Source: Metamycoplasma orale ATCC 23714
GTDB taxonomy: Bacteria; Bacillota_I; Bacilli_A; Mycoplasmatales; Metamycoplasmataceae
Length of the DNA stretch: 41,610 nt
Assembly (NCBI RefSeq): GCF_000420105.1
Contig: NZ_ATUH01000007.1
Coordinates: forward strand, 1-41,610
Direction of reading: 5' to 3'
The notes beneath the pieces are model-generated. The model was not told the origin of the DNA, made no database searches, and saw only the letters and a program-made list of their open reading frames with translations. Below, in pieces: positions 30,457-41,346 of this stretch. Numbering within the stretch: position 1 is the first letter of the stretch; each line of letters starts with the position of its first letter. Both the position numbers and the translations under genes were made by a program.

Positions 30457-31466
30457 AGTTTAATATCCTCCTTTAATATTTTTAAATTAGGATCAAATTT
30501 AATTGAGCTTGACACTTGACTATGCGTATGGAAACTTAACATTATTAAGGTTAAAATAATTCCTAGAGCTAATAAAGTTAAAGTAGTAAATATAGTTTTT
30601 CTATCTTCATTTCTAAAGTGAATAAATTCAGGTACTAATTCAACAATAGCCATAAAGACAATGATAACACCACCAAAAATTTCTCAAGAAGGCATTAATC
30701 AACCAACTTTATTTATATATTTACCTAAAAATGCTCCGATAAACATTATTGGAACTATTAAAAGTAAAGTTACAAAATTAAATAAAATAGCTTTACCTTT
30801 CTTTTCTCCATATTGTAATTGTCTATAATAAATTAAAACTACTTCTAAAAGTAAGTGAATATTAAAAGTAATAATTAAACCTAAGTTAGCTTTATTTATT
30901 CCATTAGCAGTAAGTTGATAAACTGATATACCTAAAACTAAGCCATCAATAATTCTATGACTTAGCATCATAAGAATTGCAACTCAAGCGGCCTTAGGGT
31001 TATCAATATCATTAAATGAAATAATATGATCTGAGTGTCCATGTTCTGCATGATCTTTATGTAATTCAACATTCTTAGATTTTTTAGCAATTAAGTATTT
31101 ACTTAAAATAACTATTCCTAAACCTAAAAAAGCTGTTACTAAAACTATAATAGCAATAAACGCTTGCTCAATTCTAACATTTCCACCAGTATATTGATAT
31201 CCACCTATAGCACTTGAATCATGGAATCAAGTTTCAAGGCCTATGTATCCTTCTTTAATAAAACCAGCTGCTCCGATTATTAAAAACATTCCAGTAGAAA
31301 ATGCATACATATATATGGTTGCTTTTTTATTAATCTTAATTTTAAAGCATGATAAAAGCCCCATAAAAAGTAATGGTACTGAAAATAATATTAGTGAATA
31401 AATTAAAAGATTAACAAAAATTGTTAATTCAAAATTGTTATTAAATTTTTCAACATTAAAAAACAT
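30435..31466 (-). CDS. ZIP-family divalent metal transporter
   Basis: 343 aa with about eight helices. FVNLLIYSLILFSVPLLFMG is helix 1. A His-rich cytoplasmic loop KNVELHKDHAEHGHSDHII precedes SHRIIDGLVLGISVYQ (family H-x-x-x-D/E-G metal site in helix 4). ITFNIHLLLEVVLIYY is helix 5, with its metal His and Glu. The end is GIILTLIMLSFHTHSQ. The frame passes through TGA at 30453-30455 (Trp) to KRFHF and TAA 30435-30437, so a standard-code call would end it too early. It overlaps the lipoprotein start by 22 bp. Likely imports Zn, Fe or Mn. Confidence 0.88.
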
Positions 31467-31533
31467 TGTTACTTTCTACAAAATTGTCAAAGCAATTTTT
31501 TTATTTATTTTGCATTTAAATGTTCAAATTAAT

Positions 31534-31539
31534 TATAAT
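31534..31539 (+). promoter_or_regulatory. Candidate -10 of the lipoprotein at 31554
   Basis: TATAAT lies 14 nt before ATG 31554 with no ribosome site, giving a leader of about 8 nt at most. The 87-bp gap also serves the divergent ZIP gene, for which TTTGACA and AGAAAG are seen on the minus strand. Confidence 0.5.
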
Positions 31540-31553
31540 ATATTTAAAATAAA

Positions 31554-33491
31554 ATGCACAAAAATAATAAACCAAAATTACTATATTTTTTGACACTAGG
31601 AATTTCTGTTCCTACTTTTGGTATTTCTCTTGTAAGTTGCAATAAAAAAGAAACTTATTTAGATATCTCTAAAATTTCTAGAAATTATTTAAGTAGATTA
31701 AATATTTTTCAGCTTGCTAATTTTCATAATCAATACAAAATTTTTTATTTTAAAAAACATAACAAAAGAATTTATTATGAAAATGCTTCTGTTATTAATG
31801 GAAACATGCATTTAACTTATAAAAATAAAAATGTAATATATAAACCAGATTTTACATTAAGTAATTTTTGAAAACAAGAATTAAATAATTTCAATACTTA
31901 CTATATTGCAAATACTGATATTAAAAGTTTTGCTAATGTAAATGATGCACTTGTAGAACATAGTTTCGATTCAGTTGATTTAGCTAATGGATTTAATGAT
32001 GAATGATTATTACAACTAATTGAAAAAAATAATAAGGACTATATTAAAGGTGACAATACATATTTTGAAGACATGCAAACTGTAATTTTCAAAGTAATAA
32101 ATGATTTCAAAAGTAATTACTATTTATTAAACACAAGAAGAAAAGTTAATGCAAAAGATAAAAATGTATTAAAAAATATTATGTGAAATCCTGAATACAT
32201 TCAAGCTTCGACATGACTTCAAGATGAATATAAAAATCAAAGAGAAGAATTTAAAAATAATTTAATACTTTATTTAAACAAATTTAATTATGGTATTAAA
32301 GATTTAATTTTAGATTGAACTTTAGAAGAAAAACTTTCGCTTACAGGAGAAAGTTCATATGTACCTTTTAAAATAAAAGATATTATTAATTTTGAAGGTA
32401 AATCGATAATGGATAAAACTAAAAGTAATATTACATATTACATTAATGGTTTTAGAAATTATAAAAGCACCAAAAAATTTGGTGTAGGCTATCAAGGCCT
32501 ACAAGAAGAATATCCTTTATTTAATGAATATATTCCCAACCCATTGTTAGAAATTAATGGTGGAAAATATATGAACATAATTGATAATATTAATGAATTT
32601 ATAAAAGGCGGCGCAGCATCTTTTGAATATTGATCAACCAAAGGGATAATGTATTTATTTAATTATTTAGTAAATAAAAATGTATTTAGTATTAATATCC
32701 CTGAAAATAAAAAAGATGAAGATCTTAAATATAGAATAGTGCGTTTTGACTTTACTAATTATTTAGGAACAAACCAACTATTCAAAGCAATAGTTGAAGT
32801 AATTAAAAAAGATGGAACCAAGAAAAACTATGTTTGAATTAGTTCTAACTTTGATGACCACGGGCATAAAATGAAAGGACAAATATTAAAAAATGTATAT
32901 GGTAAAGATTTAGAAAGTGACACTGCAAACTTTTATAATTACAAAGATGGCATTAGTCCTATTCCTAATGGTATAAAATTAACAGATTTTTTTAATACTA
33001 AAATTTTTAAAACAAATGAAGTAATAGATCAAAACGAAATAAATAAGGTTTATCAAAGTGTTGCTTTTTATAAGCTACTAAATAAAGCATTTAGTAAATT
33101 TAATGATGAATTAATTTATTGAAATAATGACATAAGAAGCTCATATGAAGCTGGTTTTTTAAATACTGATTCATTTCAAATACAAATGTTAAATTCATTT
33201 ATCAATAATTATTTGCTTTCATATTCTTTAGAAACTAATGCAGGAAAAGTATACAGTGGCATAAAAAGAATTGATATTGAAGTTTTAGATTTGCCATATG
33301 ATTTCGGAAGAGTATATCTTAAACTCAAGTTTGTTACTTTTGAAGATAAAGTAGATTACAAATTTAAATCTAAGGGTGAAAAAACATTAGCATCAATATT
33401 TTTATATTGAAATGGATTTAAGGGCTATGATTATTCTAAAGATAGTAAAACTGTAACAATCGAAAAAATAGTTGAGGGTGAAGGTAATTAA
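31554..33491 (+). CDS. Large lipoprotein with a C-terminal H-x-H region
   Basis: 645 aa. Signal MHKNNKPKLLYFLTLGISVP ends in lipobox SLVSC. The mature part reads KISRNYLSRLNIFQLANFHN and on to PLFNEYIPNPLLEINGGKYM and YRIVRFDFTNYLGTNQLFKA. The stretch ISSNFDDHGHKMKGQILK holds an H-G-H. It spans eight or more TGA codons (Trp), so standard-code calls would split it. No catalytic motif recognised. The stop overlaps the region before the next lipoprotein (1 bp apart), indicating a two-gene operon. It faces the oppC gene convergently. Confidence 0.8.
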
Positions 33492-33492
33492 T

Positions 33493-34512
33493 ATGAAAAA
33501 AATATTTAAGAAAACTTTATTAACTTTTAGTTTGATACCTGCTTTTTTACCAACAATTTTAACAAGTTCATGTAAAGCAGAAGACTATGAAAAAATTGAC
33601 GATAATATTTCAAATGATGATAATAAAGCAGAAAAAATAACTTATAATTCTCAAATTGCTAAAAATATTTATGATTTATATACCAATGATATGTCTAATT
33701 TGTTTGCAAATTTAAAAACAGAATATTTTGCATACAAAAAGGAATGACAACCTTTAAAAAGAAATTATGAAATATTAAAAAGTCTTTTAAATGGTAATTT
33801 AAAATTCGAAAATCAAGCTAATGCTAATTTTAATGAATATAAAGAATTTTTAAAAAATTGATTCCCTTCAACTGATAAAGAATATAAAGAAGCAAAAAAT
33901 TTAGGTCTTGCATTAAATAACTATGATTTAATTTTTGCCGATGTTGAGGCTGTTTTAGCTGACACTAATTTAGCTTTTAATAGCAAACAATTTACTTCAA
34001 ATTTAAAAATCATTGATGACCGTTTAAATAAAAAAGATATACCTTTAGAAAAATTGCAAGAAGGTTTAATTTCAGTTTGAAAATTTGTTGTTGCTCATTT
34101 ATTTAATTCAAAAAAAATAACTAAAAAAGAAGATTTGGATAAAATAGATTTAAAAATCAATAAAAATTCGCATACTCACTCTCATGCAATTATTAATTTA
34201 ACTTATGAACTTTCTTTATGACATGACCGTCTTTTAAAGGAATTAAATACTGAAGGCAGTCAACTAATAAGTGACTTAGAAAAATTAGATCAATATATTA
34301 TTAATAATACTAATAATATAAATTGACAAGGTAATAGAAAAGTTATTATTGACAAACTTAATTTATTTAAATCAAATACAATAGAAATAAAAATAAATGA
34401 TATTAAGTTTCAACATAGTGGACAAGTTATATTAGATAAATTAAAATTCTTGCTAAATTCTGTTGCTACTAAAGAAGGACTTAAAAAAATAAACTTTGAT
34501 GATATTTATTAA
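33493..34512 (+). CDS. Lipoprotein with a HTHSH motif
   Basis: 339 aa. Signal MKKIFKKTLLTFSLIPAFLP ends in lipobox LTSSC. The mature part is acidic and helical (DDNISNDDNKAEKITYNSQI), with SLLNGNLKFENQANANFNEY and, near residue 230, KINKNSHTHSHAIINLTYEL. The H-T-H-S-H is the fourth HxH motif in this island. It starts 1 nt after the upstream lipoprotein. Its stop codon (34510-34512) overlaps the oppC stop (34509-34511) on the other strand. I recognise no family. Confidence 0.8.
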
Positions 34513-35663
34513 ATTTGTGGATTATAAGTTGCAGATAAAGCATTGTAAAATAATTTAAGTGATGCACAAAATCCAATAATCAAAATTGTTGTAGTAACAA
34601 TATAAAAAGGATTAATAGTTAATGATGAAAGTGCTTCTTTAAAGATTGTCCCTATATTTAAATTATTAGTTTCAGATAAAAATTCAAGAAATGCTAAAGA
34701 TGATAAACATAAAATTAATGTTGATAGTCTGCTTCCTATCAAAATAATTAATGACGGCAAAACTAATTTAAATAAATGTCTATATACAATTTGAATTTTA
34801 TTTAAACCAATTGATTCACTAGCTAAAATAAATTCTTCAGATTTAAGCTCATTAATTTCGTGTTTCGATATTTCGTAAAATTGAGTTCAAGAACATAAAA
34901 TTAATGTTATTAATATTTGTCATCAATTAGTACCAATAAAAATTGAAAATACAAATATCCAAATTACTTCAGGAATTGCGTTCAAAATATTAGCAACTGA
35001 ATCAATTAATTTTGCATATCATTTATTTGAGTTCAATGAATACAATGCGCCTAAACTAAAGCCTATAAATAAATTAATAAAGATGGCTATTAAAATAACA
35101 GAAAAAGTATAAAGCATAGATATTAATGTTCTAGAATAAATATCAATACCATTAGCATTAGAACCTAAAATTAATGGCCTAATATTTAATTTAAGATCAG
35201 TATATTTACTTAAAGCCTTTAAAAAATCATATGGGTTATATTGTAAAAATACAATATCACTAGTAACAGTAAGCTCGCCGCCACTATCTAAAGCAGAATC
35301 ATAAAATATTTGAAATATTTGCGAACTATCTAAATTTTCTAAGTTCGCAATTTCTCTTATAAAGTCTAATTCTTTACCTTTTTCAAAACTTCTTATTACT
35401 ATAGAATTAGCTGCAATAGGTAAGTTTCTAACAAAATTAATGTTTGAAAGTGGTTTAGTTGGAGAATATTTGACAAATGCAAGCATAATTAAAAATGTTA
35501 ATAAAACAATGCCAAAAAATGCTAAAGCAAAAATATTGGACTTTTTAGAAAAGAATCTTTTTCAATATAACTTTGTTGTTGAAATGTAGTGTGCACTTTC
35601 TATGCTTTCATTTTTCTTATTACTTGCAAACTTTAAAAGGGATTCATTTATGTTATTATGCAT
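34509..35663 (-). CDS. oppC: Oligopeptide ABC transporter permease OppC
   Basis: 384 aa. Six or so helices: IFALAFFGIVLLTFLIMLAF, LISMLYTFSVILIAIFINLF (with GFSLGALYS), VIWIFVFSIFIGTNWWQILI, LVLPSLIILIGSRLSTLILC and TINPFYIVTTTILIIGFCAS. The cytoplasmic EAA loop is LASESIGLNKIQIVYRHLFK. A long extracytoplasmic insert of about 150 residues (RSFEKGKELDFIREIANLEN) follows helix 1, larger than in most OppC. It starts 8 bp before the oppB stop (overlap) and ends on a shared convergent stop. oppD and oppF are not here. Confidence 0.88.
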
Positions 35664-36633
35664 TTGAAACTCCTTTCTTAATTAATATTTTGTTAGGTTT
35701 TTTAACTTTTAATAATGAAGCATTAAAAATTTGAGTTTGTTGGATTGGATTAATATAATCTAAAATAAAGGAAATAATTATTTTAGAACTAAACAAAATT
35801 AAAAGTGAAATAACAAAATAATATAAAACTAAATCTATTTCTCCATATTTAAAAGCAAATGTTAAAAATAAACTTTGTCCCGGAATTGAAAAGATTCTTT
35901 CTATAACTAGCGAAGATGAAAATAGAACTATATAAAATGAAACTAAAGATTGAAGTTGTTTTATAACAACATTTTTTAAAACTATTTTAAAAATTAATTC
36001 TTTCTTAGAAAACCCTAAAGATTTTGCAAATAAAAAGTAATCAGTTGTAATTGTTTCCTTAGTTGATTTTCTTGCAATTAAGAAAACCATACTAATAGTT
36101 TCAAAGGAAGTTATTAAAATGGGTACAAATAAAGAACTAAATGTATATTTAGAATTTAAAAATTGCGATGGATATTTAAATATATAAGACATACTCAAAG
36201 CAATAATTGCTATTAATATTAATGGAATGGTTGCTAGAAAAATTACAATAAAGCTTAATGTTTGATCTAATGCTTTATTATAATTAAAACCTGAAATTAT
36301 ACCTAATGTAGTTCCTAGTATTACTGAAAGTAAATAGACTAGCAATGTAAATAAAATGGTTCACTTAAATTGATCAAAATATAATGATGCAATTGATTGA
36401 TTAGTCATACTTAACTCATGACTATAAATTTTGCCTCCATTATATTGAAAGAAGTTTTCAATTCATTTTATAAAACGAGAAAACAAGTTTTTATCTATTT
36501 TTGATGATACTGAAAAGTTTTTTGCAATTTGGTTTTTTAGCATAATATTAATTGCAAAAAATGTAACTATAATAGATAAAAGAAATATAGCTATATAAAT
36601 TAATATTCTTAAGAAAATGGTTTTTTTACGCAT
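35656..36633 (-). CDS. oppB: Oligopeptide ABC transporter permease OppB
   Basis: 325 aa. N-terminal helix IFLRILIYIAIFLLSIIVTF, an extracytoplasmic loop, then WTILFTLLVYLLSVILGTTL and LGIISG, FIVIFLATIPLILIAIIALS, and LVSFYIVLFSSSLVIERIFS. The EAA loop FAKSLGFSKKELIFKIVLKN contacts the ATPase. ERIFSIPGQSLFLTFAFKYG is a typical OppB/DppB segment. The N-terminus was extended to ATG 36633 through TGA Trp codons. TATAAT at 36680-36685 is a candidate promoter. Paired with oppC; the ATPases must be elsewhere or absent. Confidence 0.88.
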
Positions 36634-36679
36634 TTAGTTTCTGTTTCTACATTACTTTAATAAGTAATAAATATCTATA

Positions 36680-36685
36680 ATTATA
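36680..36685 (-). promoter_or_regulatory. Candidate -10 of oppBC
   Basis: TATAAT on the minus strand, about 47 nt before the oppB ATG. No clear ribosome site is seen (GAAACAGAAACTAA before ATG). Confidence 0.4.
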
Positions 36686-36740
36686 ATTTATTTTTTAAAC
36701 ACTAGCATTATTTTTTAGATTATTTAATTATTAATAAAAA

Positions 36741-36763
36741 AATAGCACTTTTTAAAATGCTAC
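36741..36763 (-). terminator. Terminator of the second HAD phosphatase gene
   Basis: TAGCA(C)TTTT pairs with AAAATGCTA, overlapping the HAD stop codon (36760-36762). On the minus strand TTTTTTTATTAAT follows. Confidence 0.7.
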
Positions 36764-37611
36764 TTTTTGTTTGAATCATTATTATCAATACCACTAAGTT
36801 TAAGAAGCAATTTGCCAAGGCCAGCTTTTTTATAATGGGGTCCAATAACTTTAGCTTGTTTTTTAATTAATTTTATAGAGTTTGCCATTGCTATAAATTC
36901 GCCAACAAATGGTATGGTTGTGACGTCATTACCTGAATCTCCTAAATGAACAGTTAATTTAGGATCTACATTTAATAACTTAGAAATAAAAGAATCAGCT
37001 AAACCTTTGGAAGCTTTAGAACTTGTTATTTCATAAGCGTATCCTTTTGCAATAATATCAATTGCAACATTGATATGCTTTTGCATTAGTATTTCTTTTA
37101 GCTTCAACATGTTTTTCTTTGACTTACCAAAAGCTAAGATTTTAGTGCAACCATCTTCAAGAACTGGAATATCTTCATAAGGTAAAACAGAAGAATGTCT
37201 AGATCACATTTTGATTCATTTAATTCTTGAAGCTTTTCCATATATAGGTGCAGCACTATTAAACATCATAAACATTTTTTCTTCTTTTAAGAAATTAATA
37301 ACACCTTCTAGTTCATCACTAGGAATTGGATATTTAGCAATAATCTTATTTTCCTTATCAATTATTAATCCACCATTTTGACAAATCGCATATGGGCTTC
37401 CAAACTCTTGCATTAGTTCTACTACAATCTTAGAATTAATTCTGCCTGTTGAAATTATCACAGGAATTTTTTTATTTACTAATTTTATTGCATTTAAATT
37501 TTCATCACTTATATGCAATTTTGCTTTGTGAGAATCTAAAGCAGTTCCATCTAGATCAATAAAAAATGCTTGAGGTTTAAAGGTTAATTTTATATCAGTT
37601 TTTTTGTTCAT
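36760..37611 (-). CDS. HAD-superfamily phosphatase, Cof type (second copy)
   Basis: 283 aa. Motif I AFFIDLDGTALD, motif II VIISTGR, Lys motif in TSSKASKGLA, motif III/IV HLGDSGNDVTTIP. It shares the layout and many blocks with the HAD protein at 14550-15371 (PYxxCQNGxLIxD, SIxITSxKASKG, AxxGxxKxxAGLxKLxxxL), so the two are paralogues. The frame runs through TGA Trp codons near KIKWIKMWSR. TATAAT lies 10 nt before ATG with no ribosome site, again suggesting a leaderless start. Substrate unknown. Confidence 0.9.
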
Positions 37612-37621
37612 AATGTTATAA

Positions 37622-37627
37622 ATTATA
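37622..37627 (-). promoter_or_regulatory. Leaderless-type promoter (-10) of the second HAD gene
   Basis: TATAAT 10 nt before ATG 37611 on the minus strand. The 281-bp gap to the CNNM/CorC gene otherwise holds only the terminator at 37806-37856. Confidence 0.5.
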
Positions 37628-37805
37628 TATTGATAAAAAGTTTTTAATAATATATTAATTTAATTTATTAATAGTTTGAATAAACTTTCTTGCTTGAATA
37701 AGCACTATTTATATGCATTTTAAGGCTTTTAATTACAAAATACATAGAATTAATCATTTAAAACAAATAAAGGTTTTTAAATAAAAAGCTTGTAATTTAA
37801 TTAAT

Positions 37806-37856
37806 AAAAAAAAATAGAACAAATTAACTTATTTGAAGCACATTTGTTCTATTTTT
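37806..37856. terminator. Terminator of the CNNM/CorC-type gene
   Basis: AAAATAGAACAAA (37811-37823) pairs with TTTGTTCTATTTT (37843-37855) around a 19-nt loop. A-runs and T-runs on the outer sides make it bidirectional. It lies about 37 nt after the stop at 37893. Confidence 0.8.
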
Positions 37857-37892
37857 ATGCATATTAATTTCATTAAAAAATGAATTTTTTAA

Positions 37893-39152
37893 TTAATTTC
37901 CTCAATCAATTTCAAAAATATCACTTGAATTTTTGGTTGTTTTTTTCTCAATTAATTTAAAAGAAATTTTTTCTTTGTAATCAAATTTGGAATTTTTTCT
38001 TGGTGTATGTTGTAACTGTTTTTTAAATCATTCATATAAAGTCATATCTTTTTCTTCTTCAGGAAGTTCAAAGTCATCAAACAAATCTTCAAATTCTAAT
38101 TGCTTTCAAAGAGTCTTCATTTCAACATTTCCCTTAGCTCTACACTTCTCTAAGCTAATTTCATAGATGGTTTCATCATTATCAAACTCATCATAAATTT
38201 CACCAACAATTTCTTCTATGATATCTTCAATAGTAATAATTCCTATTACTTTATCTGAGCTATTATTGTTTACAACAAAAGCCATTTGCGCTCTTGAATC
38301 ACGCATTTTTTCTAGTGCAACAGATAAAATTGAATTTGCTGAAACTGTAGGAACTGTCTTTATATAGTTAAGAATATTCCCTTTTTGTAAATAAAAAATA
38401 TCTTTTAAATGTACTATTCCAATTAAGTTATCATCTTTTTCAATAGGTATTCTTGAATAATTTGTTTCCTTAAATTTTTCTAAAACTTCTTGCATAGAAG
38501 ATTTTCAACTAACATAATCAACATTTTTCAATCTTATAAAATGTTGTGAAACTTTAGCAGAATCTAGGTCCAAAGCATTTTGAACCATAGTAGATTCTCC
38601 TTGTTCTAGAACCCCTTCTTCTTTAGCAATATCTATTAAGCTTTTAACTTCTTCTTCGGTATTAGTAATATATATTTTTTTACCGATCTTACTAATAGGA
38701 TAAGTTAAAGGAATAAATAATCAATAAAGCATTTCAATGAATCAATAAAATGATTTAATAACTCCAACAGGGTGTGCTTTAGCAACTACCTTTGGAACTA
38801 CTTCTGAAAATATAACAATAATAGGAGTTAAAACGCAAGTTGAAATAATAACTTGTAAGTTAGACTTATTAGTAGGAATTAATGTACTTAATAAATAAGA
38901 AAATAATGCTGAAGAAGCAATGTTAACTAAATTATTAGCAATTAGTATAGTACTAATTGTTCTATTAAAGAACATGTGTTGCTTTTTAATTAACTTAGCG
39001 CCTTTTTCTTTATTATCAATCATAGTCTCAATTTTTGAAGGATTAATTGAAGTATATGCTGTTTCACATGAAGAAAAAATGGCACTAAAAGTTAAAAGTA
39101 AAATTAAAATAATTGAATAGATTAAGTATTTTGCTCACGGCAGTGGGGTCAT
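37893..39152 (-). CDS. CNNM/CorC-family membrane protein with CBS pair
   Basis: 419 aa. DUF21 membrane domain: LIYSIILILLLTFSAIFSSC ETAYTS (family S-x-x-E-T-A), ISTILIANNLVNIASSALFS, and VIFSEVVPKVVAKAHPV. Two CBS domains follow (SSMQEVLEKFKETNYSRIPI with LIGIVHLKDIF; VALEKMRDSRAQMAFVVNNN with VIGIITIEDIIEEIVGEIYD). The C-terminal CorC_HlyC-type region is shortened. Members are Mg or other cation exporters, or haemolysin-like proteins. GAGGAG lies 11 nt before ATG 39152. The gene uses several TGA Trp codons. Confidence 0.9.
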
Positions 39153-39270
39153 TTTTTTATAAGCTCCTCTTATTAAAAAATTTAAATATAATAAAATATT
39201 ATATACTAAAAGTTTTAATATGCAAAAAATCAAAGCGCTAACATTAAAACTTAAAAAGTATTTTAATAAT

Positions 39271-40509
39271 TTAATTTAATTGATTAGTTTTTGAACTTAT
39301 AAAATGATTTTGAATTCAATTTACACTTATATTAGCTACAGAACTAACATATAAAGCAAATGGAACTATGCCTAATAAGTAATATATAACGCCCACATAA
39401 ACGATATATTTATGTTGTTCTTCATCTGTTATATTTTCTAAAAATTCATGTGTTAATATTAAACTAATATTCATTAATCAAATTAATGTAAATCTAATAA
39501 TGTATTTTATTAATGCTACTTTATTGTTAACTGTTTTCAAATACTTAATTGAATAAACCAAAGTTATTAAATTAAAGATTAAAATTATTGCCCATAATAA
39601 ATACAAAGTAATATATTTAAGTAATATATCTGTATCTAAATAAACTCTATAAACTCTCAACCCATAAAAACCATGTGAATCATGATAAATGGCTAAAATA
39701 GTCATTGCAATAAAATAAAAATAATTTAATATTATTAAAAATATATTAATTTCATTAACAATAAGAAACTTTTTAGTATTGTGCTTTTTATTAATATTAA
39801 AAATGTCTGATAGTTTAGTGAATGAATATAAATATTCACTAAAAAGATTTAGATTTATTTGAATATTATTTTGTTTGATTACAGATCTAAATTTGGTTAT
39901 ATTGGTAAATGTGTTTAAACATAAAAAAATATTTAAAAGCTTACAATTTTGGTTTTGTTCATAATCTTTTACTAAAGCAAGGAAAATATTGCATTTATTA
40001 ATTGACTTATTTTGATTTCCAAAGTTATTTATGTAAATAGTTTTCAATTCTTGTAGATTATAAAAATCAAAATATTTTAAAAATTTTTTATAATTTTTAT
40101 CACTGATATTTTTTATTCTTAGTGACTCATATTCTTTTTTTATCTCTTTATAATATTGATATTGAAAAGTAATTAAATAATATACAATAGCCCACTTAAT
40201 AAAAAGATATGGATTAAGATTTTGATAAGCTAAAATTAATTTAAGTAAAATTACTTTAAGTACAAAAATAATATCATAAATAATAATAGCTGCTGTTGCA
40301 AATCCCATAACAATGTTAGTTGCTAGCATAATATGAGCTTCCGTTTTTATTTTAATATTAAAATGTAAAAATCCTCCAATGGCTAGTAATGTTGAATATA
40401 AAATTCAGAGAATGCAACCAACTAAATTTATAGAAAATCTTTTAGATGGTTTTTTACCCAGAATGTCACTTTGAGCCATGTTAAGTAATTCGAACATTTC
40501 GTTATTCAT
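39271..40509 (-). CDS. Large multi-pass membrane protein of unknown function
   Basis: 412 aa. It begins MNNEMFELLNMAQSDILGKK. Hydrophobic stretches: GCILWILYSTLLAIGGFLHF, TNIVMGFATAAIIIYDIIFV, FLIILNYFYFIAMTILAIYH, LLWAIILIFNLITLVYSIKY and VGVIYYLLGIVPFALYVSSV. A 140-residue soluble loop rich in N and K lies in the middle (KYFDFYNLQELKTIYINNFG, CKLLNIFLCLNTFTNITKF). The true start at 40509 was found by reading through a TGA (ILWILY). No motif or relative recognised, but it shares the small-membrane-protein style of 6915-8455. Confidence 0.75.
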
Positions 40510-40618
40510 TAATAATCACTCCAATTAGTAAAACATGCATCTCAATTTTTCTTATCTGCAATTTTAATTTTAATATTGTTCATTAAATAAATTATATTGT
40601 AATTAATTATTTTAAATA

Positions 40619-40624
40619 TATAAT
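40619..40624 (+). promoter_or_regulatory. Leaderless-type promoter (-10) of def
   Basis: TATAAT lies 9 nt before the def ATG, with ACTTATATT between and no Shine-Dalgarno. The region is divergent from the membrane protein at 40509. Confidence 0.6.
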
Positions 40625-40633
40625 ACTTATATT

Positions 40634-41194
40634 ATGTTTAAATTTGAAGATGTTACACTAGTTACTTTACCAAATGAAGTTTTAAGAAAAAAATCTGATA
40701 ATGTTCCTTTGCCTTTAACAAAGGAAGACGATTTATTAATACAAAAAATGATGTTTCATGTCCAAAATAGTCAAGAAAAAGACACTAAATTCCAACCTGC
40801 TGTTGGAGTGGCCGCTGTGCAATATGGAATATTAAAAAATATATTTTATATATTAGTAAAAGATGAAAATGAAAACATTATATTTGATGATGCATTAGTA
40901 AATCCAAAAATGAAAGGTCATTCAGATTCTAAAGCTGCATTAGGCGAAGGAGAGGGTTGCCTTAGTGTAGATCAAAATATATTACACCAAGAAGGTTATG
41001 TTCCTAGATACTCAAGAGTTATTATTGAAGCTTATTCATATAAAGAAAAGAAAATTAAAACTTTTGATGTAATTAATTATGTAGCAATAGTTATGCAACA
41101 TGAATATGACCACCTTCAAGGAAAATTATTTATTGATCACATTGATAAAAAGGAACCTTGACATTTGCCAAAGAACACAGAAGTTCTTGAATAA
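40634..41194 (+). CDS. def: Peptide deformylase
   Basis: 186 aa, usual for the Gram-positive type. Removes the N-formyl group from nascent proteins. Motif 1 is VGVAAVQYG (family G-x-G-x-A-A-x-Q), motif 2 GEGEGCLSVD (E-G-C-L-S with the metal Cys), and motif 3 MQHEYDHLQGKLFID (H-E-x-D-H). The frame passes a TGA Trp after KKEP and ends PKNTEVLE. The start MFKFEDVTLVTLPNEVLRKK is typical. No ribosome site is present, so translation of a leaderless mRNA is likely. The left end of an IS3-type element begins 73 bp after the stop. Confidence 0.96.
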
Positions 41195-41266
41195 TTAAAA
41201 TACTTTGTTTTTTAAAACTAGAACACAAAATTTTATTCTAATTTTTTTATCAAAAAAGCACAACAT

Positions 41267-41280
41267 TGTAAACTAGGACA
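41267..41280 (+). repeat. Probable left terminal repeat of an IS3-type element
   Basis: TGTAAACTAGGACA begins with the TG that ends most IS3-family elements, 80 bp before the OrfA ATG. The right end is outside the window, so the terminal repeat cannot be verified. Confidence 0.45.
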
Positions 41281-41288
41281 AAAAAATT

Positions 41289-41324
41289 GGACTCAAATTA
41301 AAAAAAATTGAGTCCTTTTTTTTC
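41289..41324 (+). terminator. Terminator hairpin at the IS3-type left end
   Basis: GGACTCAA (41289-41296) pairs with TTGAGTCC (41308-41315), then TTTTTTTTT. It lies between the probable IS end and OrfA, so it would block transcription from def into the transposase. Confidence 0.7.
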
Positions 41325-41346
41325 ATTTTAAGTAAAGGAGATAATT

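Noticed and set aside
31480-31499. AAAATTG...CAATTTT hairpin before the ZIP start
   Set aside because: A 7-bp AT-rich stem inside a divergent promoter region; too weak to call a terminator.
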